DNA of 64,000 nucleotides, from the NCBI GenBank assembly GCA_025331565.1, contig JAFREQ010000068.1, forward strand, positions 744,001-808,000, given 5' to 3'. Shown piece by piece: positions 1-12,649 of this stretch. Numbering within the stretch: position 1 is the stretch's first letter; every line of letters begins with the position of its first letter. This DNA is from Holacanthus passer (taxonomy: Eukaryota > Chordata > Actinopteri > Pomacanthidae). Both the position numbers and the translations under genes were made by a program. The notes beneath the pieces are model-generated. The model was not told the DNA's origin. It made no database searches and was given only the letters and a program-made list of their open reading frames with translations.

Positions 1-146
1 GATCGGGGATGACATCAGTTTCCACATGGAAGTCCAAGTCAGGCCTTTAAGACAACCCGTCCCTCTTTACACATCTGTGACATTCATTTGAGGAGGCCCG
101 TCCCGGTCAGACGGAGCAACCGGAAAAGAAAGTGGCCCGTTTTCCT

Positions 147-186
147 TCCTCCTCCTCCTCCTCCTCCTCCTCCTCCTCCTCCTCCT
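147..186. repeat. (TCC)n trinucleotide microsatellite
   Basis: About 13 uninterrupted TCC units. The opposite strand is a pure GGA tract. Poly-Glu or poly-Pro reading frames across it are artefacts of the repeat. The rest of 1-940 shows no coding signal I recognise. It is probably intron of nudt6 or sequence upstream of its third-from-last exon. Confidence 0.95.
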
Positions 187-941
187 GGACTGTCAGCAGC
201 AGCACAGAGCCTCTCTTAGTCACTACCTGCTGAAAAAAAAGCTCAAACAGGCGAGAAAAATGTAAGTGGTGAAGTGGGATGTCCACATCATTTGCAAGGA
301 CAGCTGAGTCACTCGGACAATTGCATACACAGTCCATATTTTTTGGAGAAACTCTAAATATAGTGTTGACATTGTGCAGCTGTAGTCAATATTTTTATAT
401 TATGAATGGATCAGGGACAAACCCACAGAGAATTATCGCTCAAATCTGCTGTTATTATCAGCTCTGCGTAGCATTTTAGCTGCTTTCAGCTTGTTTTGAT
501 TCACTCTCACTGTTTTCATCCGTGCTGTTTCCACCTGCCCTGTATCAAACAACAGGTAGAGAAAGTTAGCGATTTCACAGCAAGAGTCGGATACTTTCAT
601 CAGGAGTCAGTGGGGAACAAACACTGATAAAAGGAGAGTAAATATTGGCCTGATTGCTAATCTTGCGTTGTGTTTGCTGGATGTTTAAATAGGCAAATGT
701 CAGCTAGCAAGTTTGCCATGTCAACTTAAAAGTGATAACATGTCGATTATGTGTTTACAGCTTTTTATTTTTTTGCTGCCCCCAAGTGGCCAAAAATCAT
801 TTACTCCAAATTTAACGTTAAGTCCTCACTGTTCTTACAGTAACTACTTCAGTGAAAATCTATGGAGCAGCTTAGACACTGGGGACGTAAGTGCTTGCAA
901 AATATTTGAAATTAACATCTGAATGATTTTGTTTTGTCCAG

Positions 942-3900
942 GTGCAGTTGTTGATGAATCCAATGGAAAAGTTCTCGTCGTCCAAGACAAAAATAAGGTC
1001 TGTGTCACATGATTGCTTGAACATATAGTATGTTGTAACCAATCGCATAAATGTGTAATGTTGTTGCCATGAAGACCATATTAACTGAATTAAAATAAAA
1101 TACAAGTATTTTCTTAATGTCGTATCTTAAGTAACTCTATCCATGTGTTGGCTGTAACAATGAGCAGTCATAACTACAAAATCTAGAAAAAGGATGAATG
1201 AAAAAAGTTATGATCAGTCATTAATGCAACATATGAAAAGGGAGCTATCAGCACAGGGATTATACTATATATACTATACTGTACATACTTTTACTGTATA
1301 AGTTGGCAGAAGGACATGTTTCCTAAAAAGAAAATGTTATGACATATTTTGGCAGGTTATGAATTATTTTTGGCAGGTAGTTGAGCAGCTCTTCCCTGGT
1401 CGAGCCAGAAAGTTAATACTGGACACCGATCCTTCATCCACAGAAGAAATGAGCCTGTGAAGCATCAGATATCTCAGTGCTGCTTCAAATGTCTGTGATC
1501 TGTCCTGTTTATTTAGCGAGTTGTGCGTTGCCTCTGTTGATCCAAACGTGGGTGGAAATCCTCTCCGACCCTCAGCCCCTCTCACACTTAACATAGCTCC
1601 GCACAACATTAGCTGGCCTCAAGCAAACACGCTGTTTACATGAGCTGAATGCTCTCAAACAACTTGACGAGTGTGCGTCTGCGTCGGCCCTCACAGAGCC
1701 CCGCTGTAGTGCTCGAGTTGTTATGAGGTCGACTTACAACAGGCCCCTTTTCAACCCGTTTCTGCACAGATCTGTTTACATTCTCAGTTGGCCAAAATAA
1801 TATCGCAGCCAATTTTAAAAAGTGATTGCACCATGATGCTGCAATTTGGAAACCAATTATGGTTTAAGATAAACCAGCTAACTCAACTTGAAATAAATGA
1901 GGCACTAAGTAGAGACCTTTTCATGCAGGCATGACCTAAACAGGACAACTGCTTCTGTCCATAATACAGGCAATGATGCCATCACTACTAATAAAGCTGC
2001 CAAAGATTCAAAGCATCATACATGAGAAAGTCCTGACATTGTGCGAATCCATGTAACACAATATGCACCAGTATAGATCTGATGCACAGTAACTGTAGTA
2101 TGAGCTTCCTTCACACATGAACCCTTAACAACATGCCACCATTGAAGACTGAAATGAAAAGCATTTAGTTTAACAGCCCCATAGCACAAAACACCAGCAC
2201 AAGGTGGGATCTGATACTCGATCACAAAATGTTCCCACAGTGACAAGAAAACCATGTACAACACATCCTGATATCTCTGCAACTGAAGATACAATAATGT
2301 AGAAATGATTCATCTATTATTGATCAGTTAAGTGACGAAAATAGATGGAAAAAAATGGATTGTTGATTGAACAAAACAGTTGATATGAAGACGTCATTGT
2401 TGGGCTTTTTGAAATTTTATCAACTAAACAATCGCCAAATAAAAATCTATAGCTTCATAGAAAATAATCCAAACACTGTGCGCCAAAGAGTCTGAGCCTG
2501 TTTAACATACATATGGAAGCATGAACACATGTGCCATCTTTCACTGTCAGAGAGCCATAAACTGGCAACAGGCTGAAGCTCCAGAGGAAGAAAACACTTC
2601 AGGTTTCAAATTTCAGCAGGAAAGAAAAGAAATAATCTCTGAATCAGTAACACAACAGAAACGATTATGATTCTGCTCGAGTTTCGATGATTTAGAGACA
2701 CAGGTTATCACAACATCAAATATTTATCTCCTGATAAGTCTTTAAGGACTTGAATGATAAAAAGATTGTACTCACTCTCCTCTAGTGGTATCGAGCCACG
2801 CAGGAAGTCTTCCATTCCTCTGCTGTACGTTTTTAGATGAGATTGCATTGTATTGATGTGAAGTCAGAAATCTGAAAGACAAACATTTTAAAACCAAATC
2901 TGTCTGCAGATAATATGACAGTCATGTAAATGTCATTTAAGTTCACCAACCCTTTAAACAATATGTACACAGTAGAGAAGTTTATGAGGTAGGTCATAGG
3001 TTTTTTTCCCCAATAATGTGTTCTCCTAATTTTCCACCATTGTTTTTTTCTCTTCGCTCTGTCAGCAGTTTTGGTAGAAATACTCCTAGAGGGGGCACGT
3101 GGTCACTAAAATCTGGATCATGTGACAAATCACATTGATTCAGTTATTCACATGATAACTGACAGAATAAGTGGACCTGATTGCGAGCATGTAGCGTGTC
3201 CCAGCCAGGAATCTGAGGAGCATATAATGTATCTTAATGGCTTTGGTCCAGAAGCAGAGGGAAACAGTTAGTGGCCTGGAAGTGTGCGGAGTGTTTTATC
3301 TCTTCCTCTCCTCCTCCTCCTCCTCCTCCTCCTCCTCCTCCTCCTCCCCATTGAGCTGTTTACTGGAAATGGGCTTTATAACAGTCTGGCCCTTGGCAGT
3401 AGAGCGTCTCTGGCAGACTGAGCCAGTTCAGAGCTCACGAAGGGTTACGAACTTCCTGAAAGGAAACCAGGACATTATCGCTCTCACATCGGTACAAAAG
3501 ACAAGCGACCGGTCCCCAGTGGATCGAAGGTAATTTCATCCATCGGGGAGCTGAATGATGTAATGAGCCTGAGTGTTTGATGACATTTACACATCATTTC
3601 CCAGCACATGTAGTGTGAACAGTTTGTTTGCCGTCATCCAGAAAGTGTTTTTAAAGTTATTATTTCCACATTAAGCTCTGACAGCTCCTGTGGGGACGAG
3701 ACTCTGAAAAAACACACACCGATTAGAGTTAGACAGAATCTCTTTATTTCTTCCAACCAGCACATTTTAGAAACCGTTCCAAAAATATAGCGTTTTCTTG
3801 ACAATACATGAAAATAAAAGCTGTAGTGCATTTGTGCTCCTCACAGAGAGGATTTGCAAAACACAGAAAATCTAAGATGAAATAGCATTTCTGACAAAAA

Positions 3901-5219
3901 GCGTTGCATACAAAATTCTTTAAGTAACTACAAAAATATATATACAACACTGACATTATAATTTAACCAGCAGCATACTGTTATTAAATATCAAGAATAA
4001 GTGGTGAAACAGTTTTGGAAGACACACTTCACCGCATCAAATGTAAAAGTCTCCAGCGTGAGGCACTAAATATAAAACATAAAATGAAAGGATGCTCAGA
4101 CAAGAATATTAAGCATCTTTCTGCCTGTATAATTATTAGTTCAGATACATAAGATGAACATACTAATTTTTTTTTAAAGAAAAACTACTGCCAAACTCTA
4201 AGATAGTGCCACTAAATTAAAGAACTTGCAAGAAACAAGTGACTTTAAACAGGATGGCATTGGCAAATTTTATGATTCAAAACAAGACTAATTTTTTGAA
4301 GTATATAGTTTGTATGACTACGATACATTTACAGCAGTGCCATCTATTACAATTGATGTTAAATGTTATCTTTGCTCTTGTGTTTCAGACAAAGAATGCT
4401 TGGAAGTTCCCCGGAGGCTTGTCTGATCCAGGAGAAAATATTGGTGAGTGTCGCGCTCAACAGAGCAAAAAAAAACTAATACAGTACATCTAGCTAAATC
4501 CTTCAACTGTAGTGTTATACTCAAAGATGATACATATACATTCATTTGAACTGTACAAAATAAGGCACATGATATATATGCAAAGAATATCTTTTCCTCC
4601 AAATTCCCCTTTTTTTAACCTTTTAAAAGCAGCTTTGATATCATATACATGACCCAACCCAAGAAGCAGCGTCAAATGTTTGTCTTTACAAAAAATATGT
4701 CTTTTCTCTTTTCCCCACATCTAAACATCAGTCTGCAGGTTGACACCGACAGAGGAACATGAACATATTCCCTTTTGTCAGGATCTTTAAAATGCCTCCA
4801 CATACATTTATTTATATTAAAATGAATCTTTCTCAGGTGCCACAGCCATTCGTGAAGTGTTCGAGGAAACCGGCGTTCGCTCCGAGTTCAGATCTCTGCT
4901 CAGCATCCGGCAGCAGCACAACCACCCCGGCGCCTTCGGCATGTCGGACATGTACATCATCTGCCGACTCAGCCCGCTCACCTACGACATCAACTTCTGC
5001 ACCCAGGAGTGTTTGCGCTGCGAGTGGCTGGAGCTGGCCGAGCTGGCCGAGACCAGCCACACCACGCCCATCACCTCTCGCGTAGCCAGGCTTCTGCTGC
5101 ACGGCCTGGAGCGGGGCTTCCACAGGATCGACCTCGCCATGGAGGAGCTGCCCGCTGTCTACTCCGGGATGTTTTACCAGCTGTACCACAGGCAGCTGCC
5201 TCCGACACTAAAATCCTAG
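942..5219 (+). CDS. nudt6: Nudix hydrolase 6 (NUDT6), 3' part of the gene: three exons
   Basis: Coding exons are 942-997, 4389-4443 and 4837-5219 (stop TAG 5217-5219). Acceptors are TCCAG, TTTCAG and TCTCAG; donors are GTCTGT and GTGAGT. The joined frame reads GAVVDESNGKVLVVQDKNK, then WKFPGGLSDPGENIG, then REVFEETGV. This is a complete Nudix box (G-x5-E-x7-R-E-U-x-E-E-x-G-U) with the metal-binding glutamates present. The C-terminus (ITSRVARLLLHG, VEELPAVYSG-like, LYHRQLP) matches vertebrate NUDT6. The family comprises nucleoside-diphosphate-linked hydrolases; the physiological substrate is poorly defined. In mammals it is the antisense partner of FGF2. The N-terminal exons of the roughly 316-aa human protein were not found in 1-940, so they must lie to the left of the window. 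The last exon is much more GC-rich than its flanking introns. The first listed exon begins in phase 1, so it is not the start of the gene. Confidence 0.95.
2310..2450. repeat. Degenerate copy of a common teleost interspersed repeat (nudt6 intron)
   Basis: The segment with TGAAGACGTCA, a GGGCTTTTTGAAATT-like stretch and CTAAACAATCG resembles, from memory, the very common fish repeat that carries AATCGATTAATCGAG motifs. It is related to the stretch at 38750-38995 (both have GAAGA(C/T)(G/A)TCA(C/T) followed by 'AACTAAACAA'-like text). It lies in the intron between 998 and 4388, which otherwise holds only a microsatellite. Confidence 0.4.
3309..3348. repeat. (TCC)n trinucleotide microsatellite
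   Basis: A second pure TCC tract about 40 bp long, in the same orientation and of nearly the same length as the one at 147-186. It lies in the nudt6 intron. A spurious poly-Ser frame runs across it. Confidence 0.95.
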
Positions 5220-5450
5220 CAAGCCCTTATCAAGCTGATGGGGTTAGCACATCATGGCTAGCTATGTTGACACACAGATGTCAGTATTAATCATATTTAA
5301 GGTGTATTTATGACTGGAATTATGTTTGCAGTGAGTTTCAAACATTAACTGTTACTATTGAAGAAGGTGCAATACTGTGAACACGCACATTGTAGGTTTT
5401 TAAAGAATTATTCCACTCTGGTTCCTGCAAGACTGCAGAGTTTTATACAG

Positions 5451-5456
5451 TTTATT
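5451..5456 (-). terminator. fgf2: Candidate fgf2 poly(A) signal (AATAAA on minus strand)
   Basis: TTTATT on the plus strand reads AATAAA in the fgf2 direction, 1.08 kb past the fgf2 stop. If used, the fgf2 3' UTR would reach into the nudt6 3' UTR. Mammalian FGF2 has a very long 3' UTR, so still more distal sites are possible (another TTTATT lies near 4808). Confidence 0.4.
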
Positions 5457-5682
5457 TCACACTTTTTGGCAGCCATGTTGGAAGTCCACAGCTGTTGGAC
5501 AACAGTGGCTGTGAGCAGCTAAATTCAAAGGTACTGTTTTAAGTTCTGCTGTATTTTTAACTGGGAACAGGTCATTTCTTGACCAGTACTGAAATTTCAG
5601 TGTTATTATTGGCTGCCTGATTAAATTAGCCATCTGACTAGTCAAAGAAAGGCAAAATCATCTTTTTGTTAACTTCTGTTGA

Positions 5683-5786
5683 ATTAAACATTTGTCACAA
5701 CAGCTATCTTGAATTTGTAAGTCATGCTCCAGTGCCATGCAACGGTTGAACTTTTTGCACAAGTCTCAGATTATAAACTTATTAAA
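5683..5786 (+). terminator. nudt6: Candidate nudt6 poly(A) signals (two ATTAAA)
   Basis: ATTAAA occurs at 5683-5688 and 5781-5786, 465-560 bp after the nudt6 stop. No AATAAA was seen closer. Use of either is an inference. Confidence 0.35.
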
Positions 5787-6119
5787 GGGGAGTGAAGTTT
5801 TCTCAGAAAACGACGACAAGCTCAGGAAACTTGTTCTGTATCTGTTAAGTGTGTCACGCAACTGTAGTGTGAAAAAAATGAACAAAACTATAAACAGAAC
5901 TTATATGAGTTTTTAGTGTGCTTAGTTTTAATTTTGTTAAAATGTTGTGTCAAGATATCAGAAATTCTAAAATGCAGCTATTTAGTTCAATCCCTTCTCC
6001 TCCTTCTCTTCAAGTTACAATAATGTCGGATCTGAGTGCATTTCCTTAAACCGTTTTTATCTAGACATGTTTTAACAGAATATTCTTCTATAAGCTCGAC
6101 ATCTCGCAGCCTCCACAGT

Positions 6120-6400
6120 CAGAAGCTGAGCAGTAGGAAAAAGACTTGATCAAAAGGTTGCTGTTTTGAATCCCTCAGCCAGAAATGGGAGATCTGTATA
6201 GGTAAAACTAACAAGTAATGCAGTGCTGCCGTACTGTAGGGGTGCACTTGAGCAAGGCACCTGGCTCCAGTTGCACTCGCGTAGCGGTTGTTTGGTCCAC
6301 AGTAAAAGCCTGGTTTTTACTGGGAAGCAGCCAGGTGTGAATGTGTCGACTGTTTGAAAGGTGAAGCTGAATAAGAGCAGACATGTTGAGGATAAAAAAT
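6120..6400 (+). repeat. Degenerate tRNA-derived SINE between nudt6 and fgf2
   Basis: A B-box-like TTTTGAATCCC at about 6168 is followed by GGGTGCACTTGAGCAAGGCACCT, the 'ttgagcaaggcac' body motif found in many teleost SINEs, and by a GGTGTGAATGTGT-like tail region. The A box is not clear. It sits in the short convergent interval between the two genes. Confidence 0.55.
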
Positions 6401-6530
6401 GACTCTTCGGATATAACAGTCAGAAAGCATCACAGCTATTTTGGGCAATGTTGATGGAACACTTTGTCTTCATTGCCGTCACATCTTCTTTGTTGCTGCC
6501 ATTAAGACTCTTTCTCATCCAGATCCCAGA

Positions 6531-9500
6531 TTAGCACTTGGCAGACATTGGAAGAAAAAGAATGGCCTTTTGGCCCGGTCCAGTTTTGCTTCCAGACTTG
6601 TACTGGCCAGTCCGCTTCAGCGCCACGTACATGTTGGGGTACTTCCTGGAGCGGTAGGTGTTGTAGTTGTTGCTCTCCAGCCGCTCTAAGAAGTGGCACT
6701 CATCTGTTGCTCGTCTCTGGACAGAAAGACACACAGGAAATTTAATGTGACGGTCAGTGAGGAAGAGTAGAGGTTTGTTTGGATCATATTTGATTAAAAC
6801 ATGTTGGAAAGAGAAAATTTGTAATGCTGATTTATGGCATTAAATTAGCACAGGACTAAATGACACCTTTATTCTGAAGGAGACTGTTTAGAATAATTTC
6901 TGCTCAGTGTTTCACACTAATAGAGTAAAGACATTCATTTAAATGAAACCAGGGACAGAATTAAAGCTCGAGTAAGTTTTTATCTTAGTTCAGCTTCCTT
7001 GAGTCATGATTGATCATGATCATGATTAAACATGAAAGATGGATCTAAATGGGCTAACTTGAATTTGATAGGAATATAAATGACATCATATGAAAAGAGC
7101 CAAAGATGAAGATCACTGAGAATAGGAACTACATGATGCTGTCCATGGTATTTACCATTTCTATTTTTAGTGCTCAGACTATCCTCTCATTTAACATTGT
7201 CCTTTGTAGAAAAAAAATAAAGAATCTGTAATTACTAAACGTCTGGCCAAAATCTCGGTGGGCGTTCACTCCTCTACACCCTGTCCAACAAGAGGCTTTT
7301 GTTTTAGTTTCTGTTTCTAGTCGGCCATGACGGCGCAGCTAAGGAGTTATAAGTCAGAAGGCCTTTTCTTTCAACTACAGCAGCCACCCTGGGCTGATTT
7401 GTTCAGCCCAATGTCCAAAAGCAATAGCTTCCAACAAGCAATAATCATACCTCAGTGCTGAAAGTGTGCAACAGTGGAGGTGTGGTGTGGTGTTTTCTAA
7501 TTTTATTTTATTGTATTTATATTTAAGCTTATTGGATGTGTCAGGGGTCAGTATTTGTCAGTATTTTAATTATATTAGCACAGTCAGAATCACACATAGC
7601 GGGTGACTTCTGCCTCTGGATAAAACCTGCAAGTCCCGGCTTGGAGACACAGTCAAGAGGGAAAACAATACAACTTCTTTGGCAACAGCGAATGTTAATC
7701 AGTCATCAAATGGTAATAAGAAGAAAGTTAATATATCATGGGTTTTTTAAAGATTTCCCACACACATAATAGCATAACAGAGGACGCTTTGGGTGGCAGC
7801 TGCTGTAGCTTCTAATTAGGAGGAAATGCCTCTTGCCAATTACACAGAGTGTGGACAAGCCTTCACAACCACCAAACCACATCAGTCACCAACACTTCAC
7901 ACTTCCACTGCCGCTGTGAGCAACAACGTCGTGGCAGCGGGCCAGCGGCGGTGCCAAGCTGGTGTCAGCCATTTCTCACCAGCGCTCAGAAAATTGCTCC
8001 AGATCAGTTTCATTTGCAACAGCGTGCGGTGTAATGAGGATACGATCCAAGACAAAACACAAAAGACAGTTTGTGTAAACCTAACTTTGACTGTGTTTAC
8101 ACTGAATGTGAAAGTCCTCCTTTTTTCTGGTGCTCATGTGAAACATCTGATCACTGAACAGCTAAAGTGAAGTTTTTGCAAAAGTAAGATCTTTTCTCTA
8201 GCTTTATTTTTTTACTGATGAAGTCCTATCTTTTCCTGCTTCTATCTTCATTCAGAAATGTCAAGTCATCCCTGTTTTATCTTGCTCTAAAAATTCCTCT
8301 CATTCACTAATTTAACCACGTCTGGACAATAACAGTCATTTCTTAGATGCAGCTATTTAAATATCTTTGTGTTTCTGTCTGCCATCTCTCAGACCAAGGA
8401 CTGATCAATCCTCCACCTTCCCTACCACCCCTGGAGATCCCAAAATAAAAGCCTGCAATCACTAGAGGTCTCATTATTCACCTACTTACTTTTCTTCCCA
8501 AGACTCTGAAGAAATTCTGACCTGTATCTTATTTTCTTGGGTCCGACTTAAATAAAGATGCTACTGTACATATGAATGAATTCTAATCATCAAAACATTG
8601 CACTGTAGCTAATGTATCAATATTAACATAATTATAATACTGGCATAATGTCATTAGCACATCCAACTGATCCCTCTTGAATTGGAATGGGAATATAGCT
8701 TATTATGGCTATTTTACAAAACCAAACCGTGACCAAAAAAATCATGTAACATGATGTGATTCGACCGCTCACAGCCAGACGTTAAGTTACCATGACAAGT
8801 GTCATGATTTTGTTGCCCACAGCTGCTTGGCCGAGGCAGCGAAGACGAGACTCCAGAACGGAAAGAAAGACAAATGGTCGAAGTGAGTGGATTTGGGAGA
8901 GACGCCTCAGTTGGATCCAAATTACGGTCAAAACAAACAGGAGAAGCATAGAGAGAAAACTGTCTTCTGTCTGTCTGAACCTCATTCATCTAGCTAACAA
9001 TCATTTTGTCTTGGCCCAATCGAATGTCATTGCATACCTTTTTATTCTAAGTGCTGACTATGACAAAGAAGTGTAAACCTAATTACTTCCCTTGCTGAGG
9101 GCGGATTGCTTATGAAGTGGCTGGGAAACATTTGGTTTCCAAAATACAAAAGCCTGAATTCTGCTTGTGACTGTGCACTGAGATCAATTTACTTCGAAGC
9201 CAACTGGAAGAAATTTACTTTAGGTGTTTAACATAGATTTGTGATAAGGACAGTCCCTGAAAAACTCTTTGAACCTTTTCAGGTTTTGTTAAGAGAAAGC
9301 TGACAGTCCCACTCACTCACCGCTCCAAACAGTCGTCCGTCTCTGTTCATGGCCAGATACCGGTTAGCACACACTCCTTTGATGACCACCTCCCCGACTG
9401 ACGTCGCCTGGAGCTGAAGCTTTACTGAGGGAAACAGACAAAGGTTTATTGGAACAAAATGAGCTAAGACAGAAATCATTTGTAGTTTGCTTTTAGGATG

Positions 9501-12500
9501 CTTTCAATAAAAAGGAAAATATTAAGTGTTGTGTATAATGCATCTATTATATAAAAAAGATCAAATATCCTAGGTGCCAGATTCCTACACAAAATCACAA
9601 TTAGACAGTAATCTCTTTAGAAATGAATGCACAATGTTTTATAGCGACATCAATGGCGCCAACTTTTAACTCTGTAAGTTGACTGATCTGACACAGCAGA
9701 GCCAGCACCTCAAGAAACAAATGACAGTAAAGATGCTGTCAGGCATTTCAATATGAAATCTGTACGACAGCAGTGACAATTGGGACCATGATGACTAAAA
9801 AGAAAAGCATCCTGTGTTAACTTTCTCACTACAAGATGTTTAATGTGTGACAAGTAGTTGAATTTTGAAGGGAAGATTGGGAATTTTGCTTCATGACACA
9901 AAATAGGAAGAAGAAACTATTTCTCCAGAGCAAGAAAGCAAAAAAAACTTTAGAGATAATGATAAATTGATATTTAAAGTTGAATCAATCTATTAAAGGC
10001 CATTTGGGGGCATTACAGCAAAAACACGCAACACCATATCACCGGCTTATCAAGTTGTTCAGGCTAATGTGTTTGCAAAGAAACCGCCCAGTCACACATC
10101 CTGCTGACATACTGTGAGGCTTCATTTGGATTTGCGTCTGTGTACGCTCTAATTTTAGCTCTGTTCTGGTCTCCACCACCTCCTGACAACCATATCTGGC
10201 TATTAAGCTGGTTGACGCTTCAGCTTCCTTACTGGCTGTTTCCATACTGGTGGTTTGGTGCAGGTGAGTTCACCAGAGCTTGTTTACTGAAAACAGCTGC
10301 CTGCTGCAGGGAAATAACACTGAAAAGATTTGTGGATTTATCGTTTAATCTATGCTGCATAAACAGCACTGAATTTGCATGTTCTCACAAATTTTCTCTT
10401 AACTGTATAACTCAAAGTTTTGTCTAAGCTGTTAATTTGCATTTAGCAGATTTAAATTCATTCCTCTTTTAGTATAACCAGACAAACATCAGCTCATGTT
10501 CTCTCACCTACTGGAAGAGAAAAGTTAGCTCATTTTCATTGTATTTTTCCTCCATGGTTTGACTTTTACTTGCAGTACATGAATGAAACATCATTGACGC
10601 CGCTGACGATAAACGAACCCACGTCAGACACTAAGCAGTAGCGTCACACTGTGGCTGATCTGAGCACACAGTACCTGTCGGCCATGTGACAGCCTCCTCA
10701 CAGATGTATTAAAACCATCTCCACATTTTTTTTTTTTTGCAGAGACGACGCTGCTTGCCAGCACAGCATACTTTGCATGAGGCCAAACCACCAAAAAGGA
10801 AGCAGGGGCCCCATAAGGTAAATTAGCGGATCTGTCTAGAATTAATCCACATTAAGACTTCACATAGACACACATCTGTCTACAGTTAAGCTTTCTGCCT
10901 GGATGATTCATGTCGCAGACCAAGGAGGTCTTCTTCTTCTTCTTCTTCCTTGAAAGAAATGTATAATTGGTCTGAGTGTGCTGTGGTGTGTTCAATGTTT
11001 ACGGTGCATATTATGTCTCACAGCTATTGTGAGTACAGAAAAACTTTCCCTCCACTGTGGTCTGTTCTGTAGACGGTGGTCCTATCTGTAATTGTCCTGG
11101 GGTCAGTGATACAGGCAACAATCTATGGTCCTCAGAAACTTTTGGGATCACTTCCTGACTTCCAATGAATACAAATGTGATGGAGAAGAGTCCCATCTAC
11201 ATTAGCACTAAATCCCACTCGAGGATCTCTGGATATATTAGGTAACTTTTTTCACCAACAGTTCCACTTCTAACTGGCAGGTATGTTTGTTTGTCCAAAA
11301 AGTTGGCACGACTTTCGCAGCCTTAACAAAAGAACCATTGACGAAGCGCAGCTCAGGTCACGTTAACTGTAAGAAGCCCTCATGGTAAAAGGCTAAATGA
11401 TTAATGCGATTCCTGTTTTATGACTCATTATGAATATATTCCTTTCTGAACCCATGATGCTCACTGTTTCATCTCCAGAATAACAGGACGTTTTTTTGAT
11501 ACAAACAAACTAAATATGCAAATTGCTCACGTCACCTCGACAAGGATACTTTCCTGGTGAATTGGTAATTGAATTATTCTAAAAATAGCTCCTCTCTCCT
11601 TGAACTGGATCCATATAGACATTTGTTTGGGTGCACCTGCTTGACACAGTATCAGGGGCAACACAATTCCAAACATGTGTTTTCCTGAAACCCCAATTTC
11701 ATATTCCTCACCTCCCACTTACTAATCCAACGTACTTTAAAGTAATCAGCGACACAGAGACATCGAGGGATTATCACATTTGTCAAGGCCAAACAAGCAT
11801 GTTAACGTTTCAACTTACAGAAGAAACGCATAAAACTCTTCTCACTTTCTGTATACTGGTTGACTGGTGGTACAGATGAGTGGTAAGAGTATATTTTATT
11901 ATATTTTGTAGTCTCATTTCTAGATATATCACTAGCATAAGTTCATTGACCTCAAACACTGGCAGGGGCCTCTAAATTAGGAATTCACTTATTCTGGCTT
12001 TTAACTCCATGTTGTGCTGTCTAGTGTGACGTAAACCACACAGTGTGAATGGCTGTGACTCAGCATGGTGATCTACATTTACTAAAAACATCACGCATAT
12101 TCCATTGATTAAGAAACTTTGAGGTGTACTTCTCATCAACTAGAGTTATTATACTTTCCAGAAGTAGACCTACGCACATTTCGGTGTTTACAAGTGGAGA
12201 ATTGACCTCAGTAAGCTGGAAAATTTCACATCGTTCCTCTACGATTTTTTTTTGCTTCACTCTTACTTCCCTGTTGCATATTAAAAAGAACATAAAGAAG
12301 CTTTGTGTGCTGTGCAAAGCAAAGAAGAAGGGGACTGGAAGCACTTACTGTGGGGGTCGTTCTTCTCCCGGATTCCATCCACTCCCCCGTCAGATTTTAT
12401 CCTCAAGAAGAAGCCACCGTTTTTACAGTACAGCCTTTTGGGATCCTTGAAGTTCCCAGGGGGGAAGCCGCCGCTGCCGCCGTCTTCAGGTGTGGACGGA

Positions 12501-12526
12501 AGTGTTGTGATTTCTCCCGTGGCCAT
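6531..12526 (-). CDS. fgf2: Fibroblast growth factor 2 (basic FGF), complete 3-exon CDS
   Basis: On the minus strand the coding exons are 12349-12526 (ATG at 12526-12524), 9321-9424 and 6531-6716 (stop 6533-6531). Their lengths of 178, 104 and 186 nt sum to 468 nt, giving 155 aa, the size of the AUG-initiated human form. The 104-nt middle exon is the classic FGF2 exon 2. Donors are GTAAGT and GTGAGT; acceptors are CCTCAG and TCCAG. The protein reads MATGEITTLPSTPEDG, KRLYCKNGGFFLRI, DGRVDGIRE-like, ANRYLAMNRDGRLFGA, FLERLESNNYNTYRSRKY, YVALKRTGQYKSGSKTGPG and FLPMSAKC. This is the full beta-trefoil FGF core with the C-terminal basic heparin-binding loop. There is no signal peptide, as expected for a leaderless secreted mitogen that acts through FGF receptors and heparan sulfate. 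It is convergent with nudt6, as in other vertebrates. The two introns of about 2.6 and 2.9 kb hold nothing else I can support, apart from a short TCT repeat near 10930. Confidence 0.98.
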
Positions 12527-12646
12527 CTCCTCCTCTTTCCCCGCTTCCCGGCGACTGCTTCGTCTCCTTCTTGAGCAGTGCAGGAGCCCCACTGTGGCCT
12601 CCCACCTCCCACTAACTGCTGCCTGTTCCCTCCTCCCCTCCTCCAC
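12527..12646 (-). other. fgf2: In-frame open extension upstream of the fgf2 ATG, with CTG codon and Arg-rich stretch
   Basis: The frame of the fgf2 ATG stays open for 40 codons upstream, ending at an in-frame TGA a few codons further out. It contains no in-frame ATG. It has a GTG at 12646-12644 and a CTG at 12583-12581. After the CTG the translation is LHCSRRRRSSRREAGKEEE and then the ATG methionine. This resembles the CUG-started high-molecular-weight FGF2 forms of mammals, whose arginine-rich tails send the protein to the nucleus. The context around the CTG (C at -3) is weak, so use is unproven. Confidence 0.4.
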
Positions 12647-12649
12647 AGA

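Noticed and set aside
107..337. 76-aa minus-strand protein with a poly-Glu run
   Set aside because: Created by the TCC/GGA repeat; no start context or homology.
1..940. N-terminal exons of nudt6
   Set aside because: I looked for the conserved W-L-H-x-P-I and F-H-H-A-E type blocks in all frames and did not see them; those exons must lie left of the window.
3237..3533. 98-aa poly-serine protein
   Set aside because: Created by the TCC microsatellite inside the nudt6 intron; no family similarity or splice support.
12281..12646. fgf2 starting at an upstream ATG at 12646
   Set aside because: The codon there is GTG, not ATG. The canonical start is the ATG at 12526; only a CTG/GTG-started extension is possible.
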